Positions 42,602-50,213 of a stretch of DNA of 64,000 bases are shown here, in pieces. The translations under genes were made by a program, and so were the position numbers. The DNA is from Mycolicibacterium elephantis DSM 44368 (lineage in GTDB: Bacteria > Actinomycetota > Actinomycetes > Mycobacteriales > Mycobacteriaceae): NCBI RefSeq assembly GCF_004014805.1, contig NZ_ATDN01000004.1, positions 93,128 to 157,127 of the forward strand. Reading direction: 5' to 3'. The notes below the pieces were generated by a model. It ran no database searches, was not told where the DNA came from, and saw only the letters and a list, made by a program, of their open reading frames with translations. Position 1 is the first letter of the stretch; each line of letters begins with the position of its first letter.

Positions 42602-43381
42602 ATGGCCAAACACATGGGACGGGTCGGGGTACTCGCGGTCGCACTGGGAGTGTCCGCGCTCGCGCCGACAGTCGAAGAGGCACCCGCACTGCGGGTGAAG
42701 ACAACGGTCAACTCCGCCGCGGTGGTATCCACACCGCGGATGACACAGCGGCCCCTGCCGGCACCTGCTGCCGCGCGAATTCCGTTGCCGCCGGTCGTGT
42801 CTGTGCCGTCGGCGCCGGCATTCGGCGAGCCTGGCGGGGCCAAAACGTTCGCTTCTTTCCGCGCCGCCGGCGAGCCTTCGCGACGGGCCCGGGTTGCCGG
42901 CCATGTCTCGCTGGTGTTCGCCACCCCGGCGCACACTTCCGCGCAAACCGCCGCCGGTGCACGCGAAGCCGCGGCCGCCCCGGCCACCGTCACCGGCCTT
43001 GCGCCCGGCGGCGACCCGATCAGCGCGATGGTCGGTGTGCTCGTCGGCGATGGCGACGAACCCGGTGAGAACGCTGGTCTGCTGATCGGCAACGGCGCCG
43101 ACGGCGGACCGGGACAGAACGGGGGCCGGGGCGGGTTGCTGTTCGGCAACGGAGGCAACGGCGGCAACGGTGAGTACGGCCAGCGCGGCGGGGACGGCGG
43201 ACTTGGCGGGTTGTTCGGCAACGGCGGGCTCGGCGGAGCGGGCGCGCGCGGCGGCACCGGAGGCACCGGCGGCGACGGCGGCGCAGGCGCTCCCGGCGGA
43301 ACGGGCGGCACCGGAGGCACCGGAAACGGAAACCCGACGAGCAAGAACGGCACCAACGGCGGAAACGGTGCGGACGGCTAG
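42602..43381 (+). CDS. PGRS-like glycine-rich secreted protein without PE domain
   Basis: 259 residues. A short hydrophobic N-terminus (GVLAVALGVSALAPT) looks like a signal sequence. A Pro/Ala-rich region follows, and the last ~100 residues consist of Gly-Gly-x/Gly-Asn repeats including LLIGNGADGGPGQNGGRGG and LLFGNGGNGGNG, the hallmark of PE_PGRS proteins. The PE domain is missing. ATG 42602 is six bases after GGAG (42592-42595). Function unknown; PGRS repeats bind calcium or face the cell surface in known cases. Confidence 0.75.
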   Translation: MAKHMGRVGVLAVALGVSALAPTVEEAPALRVKTTVNSAAVVSTPRMTQRPLPAPAAARIPLPPVVSVPSAPAFGEPGGAKTFASFRAAGEPSRRARVAGHVSLVFATPAHTSAQTAAGAREAAAAPATVTGLAPGGDPISAMVGVLVGDGDEPGENAGLLIGNGADGGPGQNGGRGGLLFGNGGNGGNGEYGQRGGDGGLGGLFGNGGLGGAGARGGTGGTGGDGGAGAPGGTGGTGGTGNGNPTSKNGTNGGNGADG

Positions 43382-43463
43382 AAAGTGAGCGGTTGCGCGC
43401 CCGGCGGTCGTCTCTGGTGATTTGCCGGGCGCGCAACGGCTTTGTGTTGGACGCTGTACTGCG

Positions 43464-44186
43464 ATGACGACGGAGTTTCGGATCCTCGGCGAGGTCGGGG
43501 CGTTCGTGGACGGGCGGCCCGTCGAGGTCGGTCACGCCCGCCAGCGCTGCGTGCTCGTCTGCCTGCTCGTCGACGTCAACCGGCCCGTCTCACCGGAACA
43601 GCTCATCGACCGCATATGGGCCGAGGAGCGCCCGTACAAGGCGCGTAACGCATTGGCGGCCTACATATCCCGATTGCGGCGGTTGTTCGTCAGCGACGAC
43701 GTCGAGATCGTCCGTGGGCCCGCCGGATACCTGCTGAGGACCGATCCGCTGTCGATCGACCTGCATCGGTTCCACCACCTCGTTTCGGCCGCAAGGACAT
43801 GCGCGAATCCCGTTGAAGCGACCGCACTTTTCGATCAGGCCCTGGACCTGTGGCGGGGCACACCGTTCGAGCTCATCGACGCGCCGTGGGCCAACGGCGT
43901 GCGGGAAGCCCTCGAAATGGATCGTCTTTCGGTGATGCTGGACCGCAACGATGCCGCTTTGAACGCCGGCAGGCACGCTGAAGCGCTTGCGGAGCTGACC
44001 ACCGCGTTGGAGGAGCATCCGCTCGACGAACGGATGGCCGGGCAGTTGATGCTGGCCCAGTACCGCAGCGGGCGACAGGCCGATGCGTTGGACACCTACC
44101 GCGTCATGCGTGAACGGCTCGTCGAGCAGCTGGGTGGTGCCGAGCCCGTCGCTTCGCGCCGTACACCAACGGATCCTCGACGGTGA
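43464..44186 (+). CDS. SARP/AfsR-type regulator, truncated by frameshift
   Basis: 240 residues. OmpR-like winged helix (about 1-95: FRILGEVGAFVDGRPV, NALAAYISRLRRLF) and a bacterial transcriptional activation domain of TPR-like helices (about 98-230: HRFHHLVSAAR, LDLWRGTPF). The sequence then leaves frame near 44145, where an extra C breaks the expected GAEPSPSLRAVHQRIL continuation, giving a false C-terminus. The DNA-binding and BTAD parts are complete, as in small SARPs, so it may still act. A possible leaderless -10 GACGCT precedes ATG 43464. Confidence 0.75.
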   Translation: MTTEFRILGEVGAFVDGRPVEVGHARQRCVLVCLLVDVNRPVSPEQLIDRIWAEERPYKARNALAAYISRLRRLFVSDDVEIVRGPAGYLLRTDPLSIDLHRFHHLVSAARTCANPVEATALFDQALDLWRGTPFELIDAPWANGVREALEMDRLSVMLDRNDAALNAGRHAEALAELTTALEEHPLDERMAGQLMLAQYRSGRQADALDTYRVMRERLVEQLGGAEPVASRRTPTDPRR

Positions 44187-44505
44187 TCCGGGCGAACCCG
44201 TCCTCCCGGAAAGACGGTCACCGCCCGCGGTGGCACCCGCCCCCGAAGTTCCTCGTCGCGCAAGCAGTTTCGTCGGTCGGCAGGCGGAGGTGGCGCGTGT
44301 CTGCGCGGCGATCCACGACGGCGCCATGGTGACGCTGACCGGTGTCGGGGGAGTGGGCAAGACACGGCTTGCCCCTGGAGGCGGCCGACCGAGAGCGGGA
44401 GCACTTCCACGACGGGGTGCGGATCTGCGAGCTGGCCCCCTCGACGACGGTAGGGCGGTGAGCCAGGCCGTCGCGGTGGCGCTGCCCCGGCGCACGTTCA
44501 GATGA
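44145..44505 (+). pseudogene. Remnant of the NB-ARC domain of the SARP regulator
   Basis: Continuation of the SARP gene in other frames: SSFVGRQAEVARVCAAI and the P-loop TGVGGVGKTRLA, then two more single-C changes in C-runs (near 44373 and 44437) before ELAP, DDGRAVSQAVAVAL. The domain stops after about 110 residues instead of about 300, so it is a truncated, frameshifted relic whatever the quality of the C-runs. Confidence 0.7.
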
Positions 44506-44516
44506 ACATCTGTTCA
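44503..44516. promoter_or_regulatory. ArsR/SmtB-type operator TGAA-N6-TTCA
   Basis: TGAACA-TC-TGTTCA, a perfect TGAA-N6-TTCA core as in known ArsR/SmtB operators. It ends two bases before the -35 box of the cbiM promoter. The likely ligand is the ArsR protein encoded at 42122. Confidence 0.6.
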
Positions 44517-44518
44517 GC

Positions 44519-44547
44519 TAGACATATATAGGCGGCGGTTCTAGGCT
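44519..44547 (+). promoter_or_regulatory. cbiMNQO promoter
   Basis: -35 TAGACA (44519-44524), 17 bases, -10 TAGGCT (44542-44547), seven bases to GTG 44555. A good SigA-like promoter with a leaderless start. Confidence 0.6.
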
Positions 44548-44554
44548 CAGACGG

Positions 44555-45253
44555 GTGACTGTCCACAACGTCGCCATGCACATGAGCGACGGCATCGTCG
44601 ACGCCCCGACCTCGCTGATCTTCGGCGTCATCGCGGTGGCCGCCGTCGGGCTCAGCGCCGTGAAGGCACGCAACGAACTCGACGAGCGCACGGTCCCGCT
44701 GGCCGGCCTCGTCGCCGCGTTCATCTTCGCGGTGCAGATGATCAACTTCCCGATCCTGCCCGGGGTCAGCGGCCACCTGCTGGGCGGTGCGCTGGCCGCC
44801 ATCCTGGTCGGCCCGTACACCGGGGCGCTGTGCATCGCGATCGTGTTGGTGGTGCAGTCCCTGTTGTTCGCCGACGGCGGGGTGACCGCGCTGGGCATGA
44901 ACATCGCCAACATGGCGGTCATCGGCGTCGCGGCGGGGTATGCGACGGCGGTGGCCCTGTACACGCTTGCCCGCAGGCGCGCGGAGGTGCCAACGGCCGG
45001 CCTCGGCGTCGTCGCGTTCATCGCCGCGCTGGTCGGCACCGTCTGTGCGGCAATGGGTTTCATCGTCGAATACGCGATCGGCGGTACGACGTCGACGTCG
45101 CTGGGCGCGGTGAGCGCCTACATGCTGGGCACCCACACCCTGATCGGGGTCGGTGAGGGCCTGATCACCGCGGTGACCGTGATGGCCGTCGCGCGTGCGC
45201 GTCCCGACCTGGTCTATCTGCTTCGCCGGACGCGCGCGGAGGTGCCGGCATGA
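44555..45253 (+). CDS. cbiM: ECF transporter substrate-binding component CbiM (cobalt/nickel)
   Basis: 232 residues, six or seven membrane helices. The family N-terminus MHMSDG is present at Met8; in CbiM/NikM the metal is bound by the amino-terminal Met-His. The leaderless GTG at 44555 would put seven residues (MTVHNVA) in front. ATG 44576 gives the canonical Met1-His2 but has no Shine-Dalgarno. Metal choice (Co or Ni) cannot be settled by eye; the B12 genes nearby favour cobalt. Overlaps cbiN by four bases. Confidence 0.9.
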   Translation: MTVHNVAMHMSDGIVDAPTSLIFGVIAVAAVGLSAVKARNELDERTVPLAGLVAAFIFAVQMINFPILPGVSGHLLGGALAAILVGPYTGALCIAIVLVVQSLLFADGGVTALGMNIANMAVIGVAAGYATAVALYTLARRRAEVPTAGLGVVAFIAALVGTVCAAMGFIVEYAIGGTTSTSLGAVSAYMLGTHTLIGVGEGLITAVTVMAVARARPDLVYLLRRTRAEVPA

Positions 45254-45609
45254 GCTCGCGATGGCGGTTCTGGGTCGGGTTCGCGGTCGTCACGCTGCTG
45301 ATCGCCGGCGTGGTGTCGTACTTCGCCAGCTCCAGCCCGGACGGCCTGGACTCGGCGACGTTGCGCGGGTGTGAGGTCATCGAGACCGCGGACGGCGAGG
45401 AGCTGCGCGGCGAGTGCATCGCCCAGCACGCCGACGAACACACCCTGGCCGCATCACCGCTGGCCGACTACGCGATCGGTGGTCGCGACGGCACCGGGGG
45501 ACTGGCAGGTGTCCTCGGCGTGCTGGCAACGGTTGTCGTCGCGGGCTCGGCGTTCTGGATGATCAGCCGCAGCCGGCGAACCGGCGACCGCCCCGAAAGC
45601 CGACGGTAG
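45250..45609 (+). CDS. cbiN: CbiN, auxiliary subunit of cobalt ECF transporter
   Basis: 119 residues with two membrane helices (about 8-27 and 83-105) and an extracytoplasmic loop. The conserved PDGLDSA motif lies just after the first helix. CbiN assists metal loading of CbiM. ATG 45250 overlaps the cbiM stop. Confidence 0.92.
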   Translation: MSSRWRFWVGFAVVTLLIAGVVSYFASSSPDGLDSATLRGCEVIETADGEELRGECIAQHADEHTLAASPLADYAIGGRDGTGGLAGVLGVLATVVVAGSAFWMISRSRRTGDRPESRR

Positions 45610-45611
45610 CC

Positions 45612-46385
45612 GTGGGCGCCGGGGCGCATCCGCTCTACCGCCACGGCGACTCGGCGGTGCACCGGGCACCGGCCGAGGTGAAGATCGTCTGCCTGCTGGT
45701 GTTCGTGCTGGCCGTCGTCGCCACCCCGCGAGAGATGTTCTGGCCGTTCGCCATCTACGCGGCGATCATCGTGGCGGTCTGGCGGCTCGCGCGGATACCG
45801 CTGCGGTGGGTGCTGCCGCGCATGCTGATCGAGGCGCCGTTTCTGGTGCTGGCGGTGCTGCTGCCCTTCGCCGAGGGCGGCGCCCGCGTCGAGGTTGCCG
45901 GCCTGCAGCTTTCGGTGAGCGGGCTGTGGGCCGCGTGGGGCATCGTCATCAAGGGCACGCTCGGTGTGGCGGCCGCGCTGACCGTCGCCGCCACCACGTC
46001 GACGACCGAGTTGCCCGCCGCCTTGAGCCGACTGGGTGTCCCGGCCGTGGCGACCTCGGTGCTGGTGTTGATGCTGCGCTACGTCGACCTGCTGGCCGCG
46101 GAGGCCGGCCGGATGCGGATGGCCAGGATCTCACGCGGCGATTCGCCGCGGGCGCTACATCAGGCGGGGGCCATCGCGAGGGGCATCGGCGCGCTGTTCC
46201 TGCGCTCCTACGAGCGCGGCGAGCGAGTGTACGTCGCGATGCTGTCACGGGGATTCGACGGCAACGCACCGGATCTGGCGGTCATCGGGGCGCCGCCGCG
46301 GGCCGCCGGCGCGCAGTGGGCCGTCGCGCTGATCCCGGCGTACGCCGCCGTCACGGTGGCGGTGCTGGCGTGGGTGATGCGATGA
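45612..46385 (+). CDS. cbiQ: CbiQ, transmembrane T-component of cobalt ECF transporter
   Basis: 257 residues, five or six membrane helices. The two cytoplasmic coupling motifs with Ala-x-x-x-Arg-Gly (MARISRGDS and AMLSRGFDG) contact the ATPase. GTG 45612 is two bases after the cbiN stop. Its stop overlaps the cbiO start. Confidence 0.92.
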   Translation: MGAGAHPLYRHGDSAVHRAPAEVKIVCLLVFVLAVVATPREMFWPFAIYAAIIVAVWRLARIPLRWVLPRMLIEAPFLVLAVLLPFAEGGARVEVAGLQLSVSGLWAAWGIVIKGTLGVAAALTVAATTSTTELPAALSRLGVPAVATSVLVLMLRYVDLLAAEAGRMRMARISRGDSPRALHQAGAIARGIGALFLRSYERGERVYVAMLSRGFDGNAPDLAVIGAPPRAAGAQWAVALIPAYAAVTVAVLAWVMR

Positions 46386-47113
46386 CCGCGATCCGCGTCG
46401 AGGCGCTGCGCTACGTCTATCCGGACGGGCAGGTGGCGCTCGACGGCGTCGACCTGACCGTCGCACCCGGCGAGCGGATCGCGGTGCTCGGGCCCAACGG
46501 CGCAGGCAAGACCACGTTGATGCTGCACCTCAACGGAGTGCTCACCGCCACCGCAGGCACGGTCGAGATCTGCGGTATTCCGTTGAACCGCAAGACTGTC
46601 CAAGAACTGCGCCGTCGGGTCGGGCTGGTGTTCCAAGACCCGGACGATCAGTTGTTCATGCCGACCGTCGCTCAGGACGTCGCGTTCGGCCCGGCCAACT
46701 TCGGTGTGCGCGGCGAGGCGCTGGCCGCCCGGGTGAGCCGGGCGCTGCAGGACGTGTCGCTGACCGAGCAGGCCGAACGCAGCCCGACGCATCTGTCCGC
46801 CGGGCAGCGCCGGCGCGCCGCGCTCGCGACCGTGCTGGCCTGCGAGCCCGACATCCTGGTCCTCGACGAGCCGTCGGCCAACCTCGATCCCGTCGGGCGC
46901 CGAGAGCTGGCCGAGACGCTGGCCGGGCTCGACGCCACCATGCTGATCGTCACCCACGACCTGCCCTACGCCGCGCAACTGTGTCAGCGCGCGGTCGTGA
47001 TGGACAACGGTGTCGTCGTCGCCGACGGCCCCATCACCGAGATCCTGTCCGACGCAGAGTTGCTCGCCGCGCACCGCCTCGAGCTGCCGTGGGGCTTCTC
47101 GGTCACGACCTAG
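46382..47113 (+). CDS. cbiO: CbiO, ATPase of cobalt ECF transporter
   Basis: 243-residue ABC ATPase: Walker A GPNGAGKTT, Q-loop VFQDPDDQLF (the ECF-type sequence), signature HLSAGQRRR (SAGQ instead of the usual SGGQ), Walker B ILVLDEPS, and the switch His in VTHDL. Only one ATPase is encoded, so a homodimer is expected, as in other CbiMNQO systems. Followed by a strong hairpin. Confidence 0.95.
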   Translation: MTAIRVEALRYVYPDGQVALDGVDLTVAPGERIAVLGPNGAGKTTLMLHLNGVLTATAGTVEICGIPLNRKTVQELRRRVGLVFQDPDDQLFMPTVAQDVAFGPANFGVRGEALAARVSRALQDVSLTEQAERSPTHLSAGQRRRAALATVLACEPDILVLDEPSANLDPVGRRELAETLAGLDATMLIVTHDLPYAAQLCQRAVVMDNGVVVADGPITEILSDAELLAAHRLELPWGFSVTT

Positions 47114-47123
47114 CCGCCTTACC

Positions 47124-47185
47124 CGCGAGCAGACGCGTACACCCCCAAAAGTGCCGCGATTTGGGGGTGTATGCGTCTGCTCGCG
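47124..47185. terminator. Near-perfect 26-bp hairpin between cbiO and mtr (family I repeat)
   Basis: Arms 47124-47149 and 47160-47185 pair at 25 of 26 positions (the other is a G-T wobble) around a ten-base loop. It starts CGCGAGCAGACGC and shares GTCTGCTCGCG with the repeats at 21620, 30905 and 38988. Both flanking genes end here, so it should terminate in both directions. No T-tract. Confidence 0.75.
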
Positions 47186-47195
47186 AGAGATGACG

Positions 47196-48620
47196 CTAGT
47201 GCCGCTTCGACGGCGGCCACGACGGCTCACCGCACAACGCCAGCAACGCGTTCTCGACGACCTCGGGCAGCGCGGGATGAATCCAGTACTGCCCGCGCGC
47301 CATGTCCTGGGCGGGCAGGCCGAAACTCATCGCCCCAATCAAGGGCTGGATCAGCGACGACGCCTGATGGCCCATGATGTGCGCGCCCAGGATGAGGCCG
47401 GTGTCGCCGTCGACGATCACCTTGGCGATCCCGGTGGTGTCTTCCATCGCCCAGCCGTAGGCGACGTCGCCGTAGTCCTGCACCTTGACCCGGACGTCGA
47501 AACCCTGTGCCCGCGCCTGATTTTCGGTCAATCCGACGCTGGCGATCTGCGGTTCGGTGAACACCGCCCACGGCACGTAACGGTGATCGGAAGGCATCAG
47601 CGCGTCGGTGTCATCCCAGTCCTGCAGCAGGTTGTGCCGCACCACCCGGGCTTCGTGGTTGGCGACGTGCTTGAGCTGATACTCAGAGGACACATCGCCG
47701 AGCGCGAAAACACCTCGCGCGGTCGTTCTCTGGTACTGGTCGACGACGACTCGGCCATCCCCGGTTACCTTGACTCCCGCCTGTTCGGCGTCGAGCAGGT
47801 CGCCGTTGGGCACGCGCCCCGTCGCCACCAGCAGCGCGTCGCCGCGCACCTTGGTGCCGTCCTGGCAGGTGATCTCGACACCGTCTTCGAGCTGACGCGC
47901 GTCGACGACTTCGTGATGGTCGCGGATCGCCCACTTCTTGGCGGCCAGATCGGTGAAGCGCATGGTGATGTCGTCGTCGTGGCCGCTGAGCAGCGTGCTG
48001 CCGCGCAGCATCAGGGTGACCGAACTACCCAGCACGGAGAAGATGTGCGCGAACTCGCAGGCGACGAAGCCGCCGCCGACGATGATCAGATGCTCTGGCA
48101 CGTCGGCGATTCGCATGATGGTGTCGCTGGTGTGGTAGGGCACACCGCATTCGGCGATGGCTTCGGGCACCACCGCCCGGGACCCCGCCGCGATGACGAC
48201 CTGATCGGCGGTGAACTCGTCGCCGTCATCGGTGCGCAACGTGTAGCGACCGTCGGGCCGGGAAGGCCCGAACCGGGTGTGGCTGGCGAACACCTCGACA
48301 TTGGGTGACGCACGGCGGTAGTTCTCGCCGCTGACGGCGATCGGGTCGATGCGCCCGAAGACGCGCGAGACGATATCGGGCCACCGCACCCGCTCGACGC
48401 GGGCGTCGACTCCGTAACGCGATGACTCCCTGGCAATTTGGGCTACGTCAGCGGTATACACGAACATCTTCGTCGGAATGCAGCCGACGTTGAGGCAGGT
48501 CCCGCCGAAGACCGCCTTCTCACCGATCGCCACCCTCTTGTCGGTATAGCGTTCGTCGAGAATCGAGTTGCCCGAACCGGTGCCGATGATCGCGATGTCG
48601 AAGTGGGCCATGGTGTTCAT
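47196..48620 (-). CDS. mtr: Mycothione reductase
   Basis: 474-residue FAD/NADPH disulfide reductase that reduces mycothiol disulfide, the actinobacterial counterpart of glutathione reductase. Redox pair in GGTCLNVGCIPTK, NADPH-binding GGGFVACEFAH, and C-terminal HPALPEVVENALL with the base His. ATG 48620 overlaps the upstream stop (ATGA); ATG 48611 (MAHFDIAI) is an alternative with better spacing from AGG. Confidence 0.95.
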   Translation of the reverse strand: MNTMAHFDIAIIGTGSGNSILDERYTDKRVAIGEKAVFGGTCLNVGCIPTKMFVYTADVAQIARESSRYGVDARVERVRWPDIVSRVFGRIDPIAVSGENYRRASPNVEVFASHTRFGPSRPDGRYTLRTDDGDEFTADQVVIAAGSRAVVPEAIAECGVPYHTSDTIMRIADVPEHLIIVGGGFVACEFAHIFSVLGSSVTLMLRGSTLLSGHDDDITMRFTDLAAKKWAIRDHHEVVDARQLEDGVEITCQDGTKVRGDALLVATGRVPNGDLLDAEQAGVKVTGDGRVVVDQYQRTTARGVFALGDVSSEYQLKHVANHEARVVRHNLLQDWDDTDALMPSDHRYVPWAVFTEPQIASVGLTENQARAQGFDVRVKVQDYGDVAYGWAMEDTTGIAKVIVDGDTGLILGAHIMGHQASSLIQPLIGAMSFGLPAQDMARGQYWIHPALPEVVENALLALCGEPSWPPSKRH

Positions 48621-49633
48621 CCTCGTTCGGATTGACTGGCGGGGCCGGCGGTTTGGCTGATGTACCAGTCGAGCCAGCGGTCGAGCACGCGGTAGGCCTG
48701 CCGGCGCGCCTCGGGCACCGACAGGAACACGTCATGCTTGGCGTCGGTGATCGGCACGATCGTGCTGCGGTTGCCGATACAGCCCGCCCACCTGGCGATC
48801 TGGCCGACATCGAGCACGGCGTCGCCGCGTTGAATGTTCTCGATCTCGCCGGTGGCCTCGCGCACGCTGCGGTCCGAACGCAGGATGAGGTTCGGCACCC
48901 CGACGTCGAGGCCGCGCTGCAGTCGAGCCTGTCCACGCCGGATGGCGTGGATCCAGCCGAGCGTCACCGGAAATCCGCCGACCGGCTTCCATTTCAGGTC
49001 GTACTCGAACTCGCCGTGGAAGTCGCGATGCAGGGTGGTCCCGTACCCGCCCTCGGTGGGACGGCGCACGACCATGCGCTTGCGCCACCGCGACGCCACC
49101 CTGATGGCCGCGGTCGTCGGCGCCGCCCGCAGAATCGCCGGGCCGTGCAGATCCAGCCACGGGCTGTTGAGTATCAGCCCGGCCACCCGGTGCTGTTCGG
49201 TCGGGCCGCGTCGGCGCAACCGGTCCAGCCACAGCGACACGATCAACCCACCCGCAGAATGCCCGTAGACGAGCACGCGGCACCGGGTCAGCTCGGTGGT
49301 GACGACGTCGAGGGCACGTTCGAGTTCGGTGTCGTAGCGGGTCAGGTCGGTGGTGAAGTGCGGGGTCTGCCCCTCACGCCAGGACCGGCCGCATTTGTGC
49401 AGATCCAGCGCGTAGAACGCGAAGCCGCGCGCGGCGAAGTGCTCGGCGAGCTCGGTGTTGAAGAAGTAGTCGGTGTAACCGTGCACCACCAGCACGGCGC
49501 GGGTCGCCGAAGGGGCGGCGGCACCACGACGCACCAGGGTGGCGACAAGCTCGCCCTCCCCGTCGGGATCGGTCCCGAGCCCCATCGAATACTGCTGGTA
49601 ACCAGGCAGCACGTCGGCCTGCCATTCGGGCAC
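48617..49633 (-). CDS. Alpha/beta hydrolase (lysophospholipase/monoglyceride lipase-like)
   Basis: 338 residues. Nucleophile Ser in GHSAGG, Asp in RSDRSVRE and His in AKHDVF form a complete triad; the LVVHGYTDY segment is the oxyanion strand. It precedes mtr in one operon (ATGA overlap), as Rv2854 does in M. tuberculosis (from memory). GTG 49633 is chosen because TAAGGT (49646-49641) ends seven bases before it; ATG 49657 would add eight residues. Substrate unknown. Confidence 0.85.
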   Translation of the reverse strand: MPEWQADVLPGYQQYSMGLGTDPDGEGELVATLVRRGAAAPSATRAVLVVHGYTDYFFNTELAEHFAARGFAFYALDLHKCGRSWREGQTPHFTTDLTRYDTELERALDVVTTELTRCRVLVYGHSAGGLIVSLWLDRLRRRGPTEQHRVAGLILNSPWLDLHGPAILRAAPTTAAIRVASRWRKRMVVRRPTEGGYGTTLHRDFHGEFEYDLKWKPVGGFPVTLGWIHAIRRGQARLQRGLDVGVPNLILRSDRSVREATGEIENIQRGDAVLDVGQIARWAGCIGNRSTIVPITDAKHDVFLSVPEARRQAYRVLDRWLDWYISQTAGPASQSERG

Positions 49634-49640
49634 GGTTGCA

Positions 49641-49646
49641 ACCTTA
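49641..49646 (-). promoter_or_regulatory. -10 box TAAGGT for hydrolase-mtr operon
   Basis: TAAGGT on the minus strand, seven bases before GTG 49633. It decides the leaderless start. Confidence 0.45.
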
Positions 49647-49689
49647 GTCGGCGACATACGGTGCGCGGTTTCCCGCAAACGGGGCGGGC

Positions 49690-49695
49690 TAACCT
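49690..49695 (+). promoter_or_regulatory. -10 box TAACCT for GNAT-chelatase operon
   Basis: TAACCT lies three bases before ATG 49699 and nine before the in-frame GTG 49705 of a short upstream ORF. Confidence 0.4.
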
Positions 49696-49698
49696 GAG

Positions 49699-49770
49699 AT
49701 GACTGTGCCGACCACGGAGGACCGACAACCAGTGCCTGACCACGTACCGACAGCGGTGGCCGCGCAATGA
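49699..49770 (+). CDS. 23-codon upstream ORF overlapping the GNAT start (putative)
   Basis: ATG 49699 (or GTG 49705 in the same frame) opens MTVPTTEDRQPVPDHV... and ends at TGA 49768-49770, which overlaps ATG 49767 as ATGA. Same design as the leader ORF at 7264: a near-leaderless peptide feeding ribosomes to a gene without a Shine-Dalgarno. Confidence 0.45.
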   Translation: MTVPTTEDRQPVPDHVPTAVAAQ

Positions 49771-50213
49771 CCGTCGCGCTGCGTCGCAGTTGGGCCAAGG
49801 ACCTTGACGCCGCGACGCTCTACGAGCTGCTCAAGCTGCGGGTCGAGGTGTTCGTCGTCGAGCAGGCCATCCCCTATCCCGAGCTGGACGGGCGTGATCT
49901 GCTCGCCGAGACCCGGCACTTCTGGTTGGAAGGCGCCGACAACGAGGTCATCTGCACCCTGCGGTTGATGGAGGAACATCCGGGCGGGCAGAAAGCATTT
50001 CGGGTCGGCCGGGTGTGTACGAAACGCGAAGCGCGCGGCCAGGGGCATGCCACCCGGCTGCTGCGGGCCGCGCTGGCCGAAGTCGGCGATTACCCGTGCC
50101 GGATCGACGCCCAGACCTACCTCGAGGAGATGTATGCCCGGCACGGGTTCGTCCGTGACGGCGACGAGTTTCTCGAAGACGGCATTCCACACGTCCCGAT
50201 GGTGAAGTCATGA
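49767..50213 (+). CDS. ElaA-type GNAT acetyltransferase
   Basis: 148 residues of the ElaA subfamily: [16 protein letters not shown] at the N-terminus, [20 protein letters not shown] (CoA loop), and the C-terminal [21 protein letters not shown] motif. Acceptor unknown. It precedes the chelatase in M. tuberculosis as well (Rv2851c, from memory). ATG 49767 overlaps the upstream ORF stop, and its own stop overlaps the chelatase ATG. Confidence 0.9.
   Translation: MTVALRRSWAKDLDAATLYELLKLRVEVFVVEQAIPYPELDGRDLLAETRHFWLEGADNEVICTLRLMEEHPGGQKAFRVGRVCTKREARGQGHATRLLRAALAEVGDYPCRIDAQTYLEEMYARHGFVRDGDEFLEDGIPHVPMVKS

Noticed and set aside
42505..43356. Pro-rich 283-codon frame on the minus strand
   Set aside because: It is the mirror of the Gly-rich PGRS repeat (GGC/GGN read backwards gives Pro) and has no independent support.
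43060..43381. Short GGC-rich repeats that could suggest a CRISPR-like array
   Set aside because: Repeats are codon-level Gly-rich repeats in an open frame without regular spacers.
47124..47185. Terminal inverted repeats of an insertion sequence
   Set aside because: The arms are 10 bases apart with no transposase between them; a terminator/REP-type hairpin explains them.
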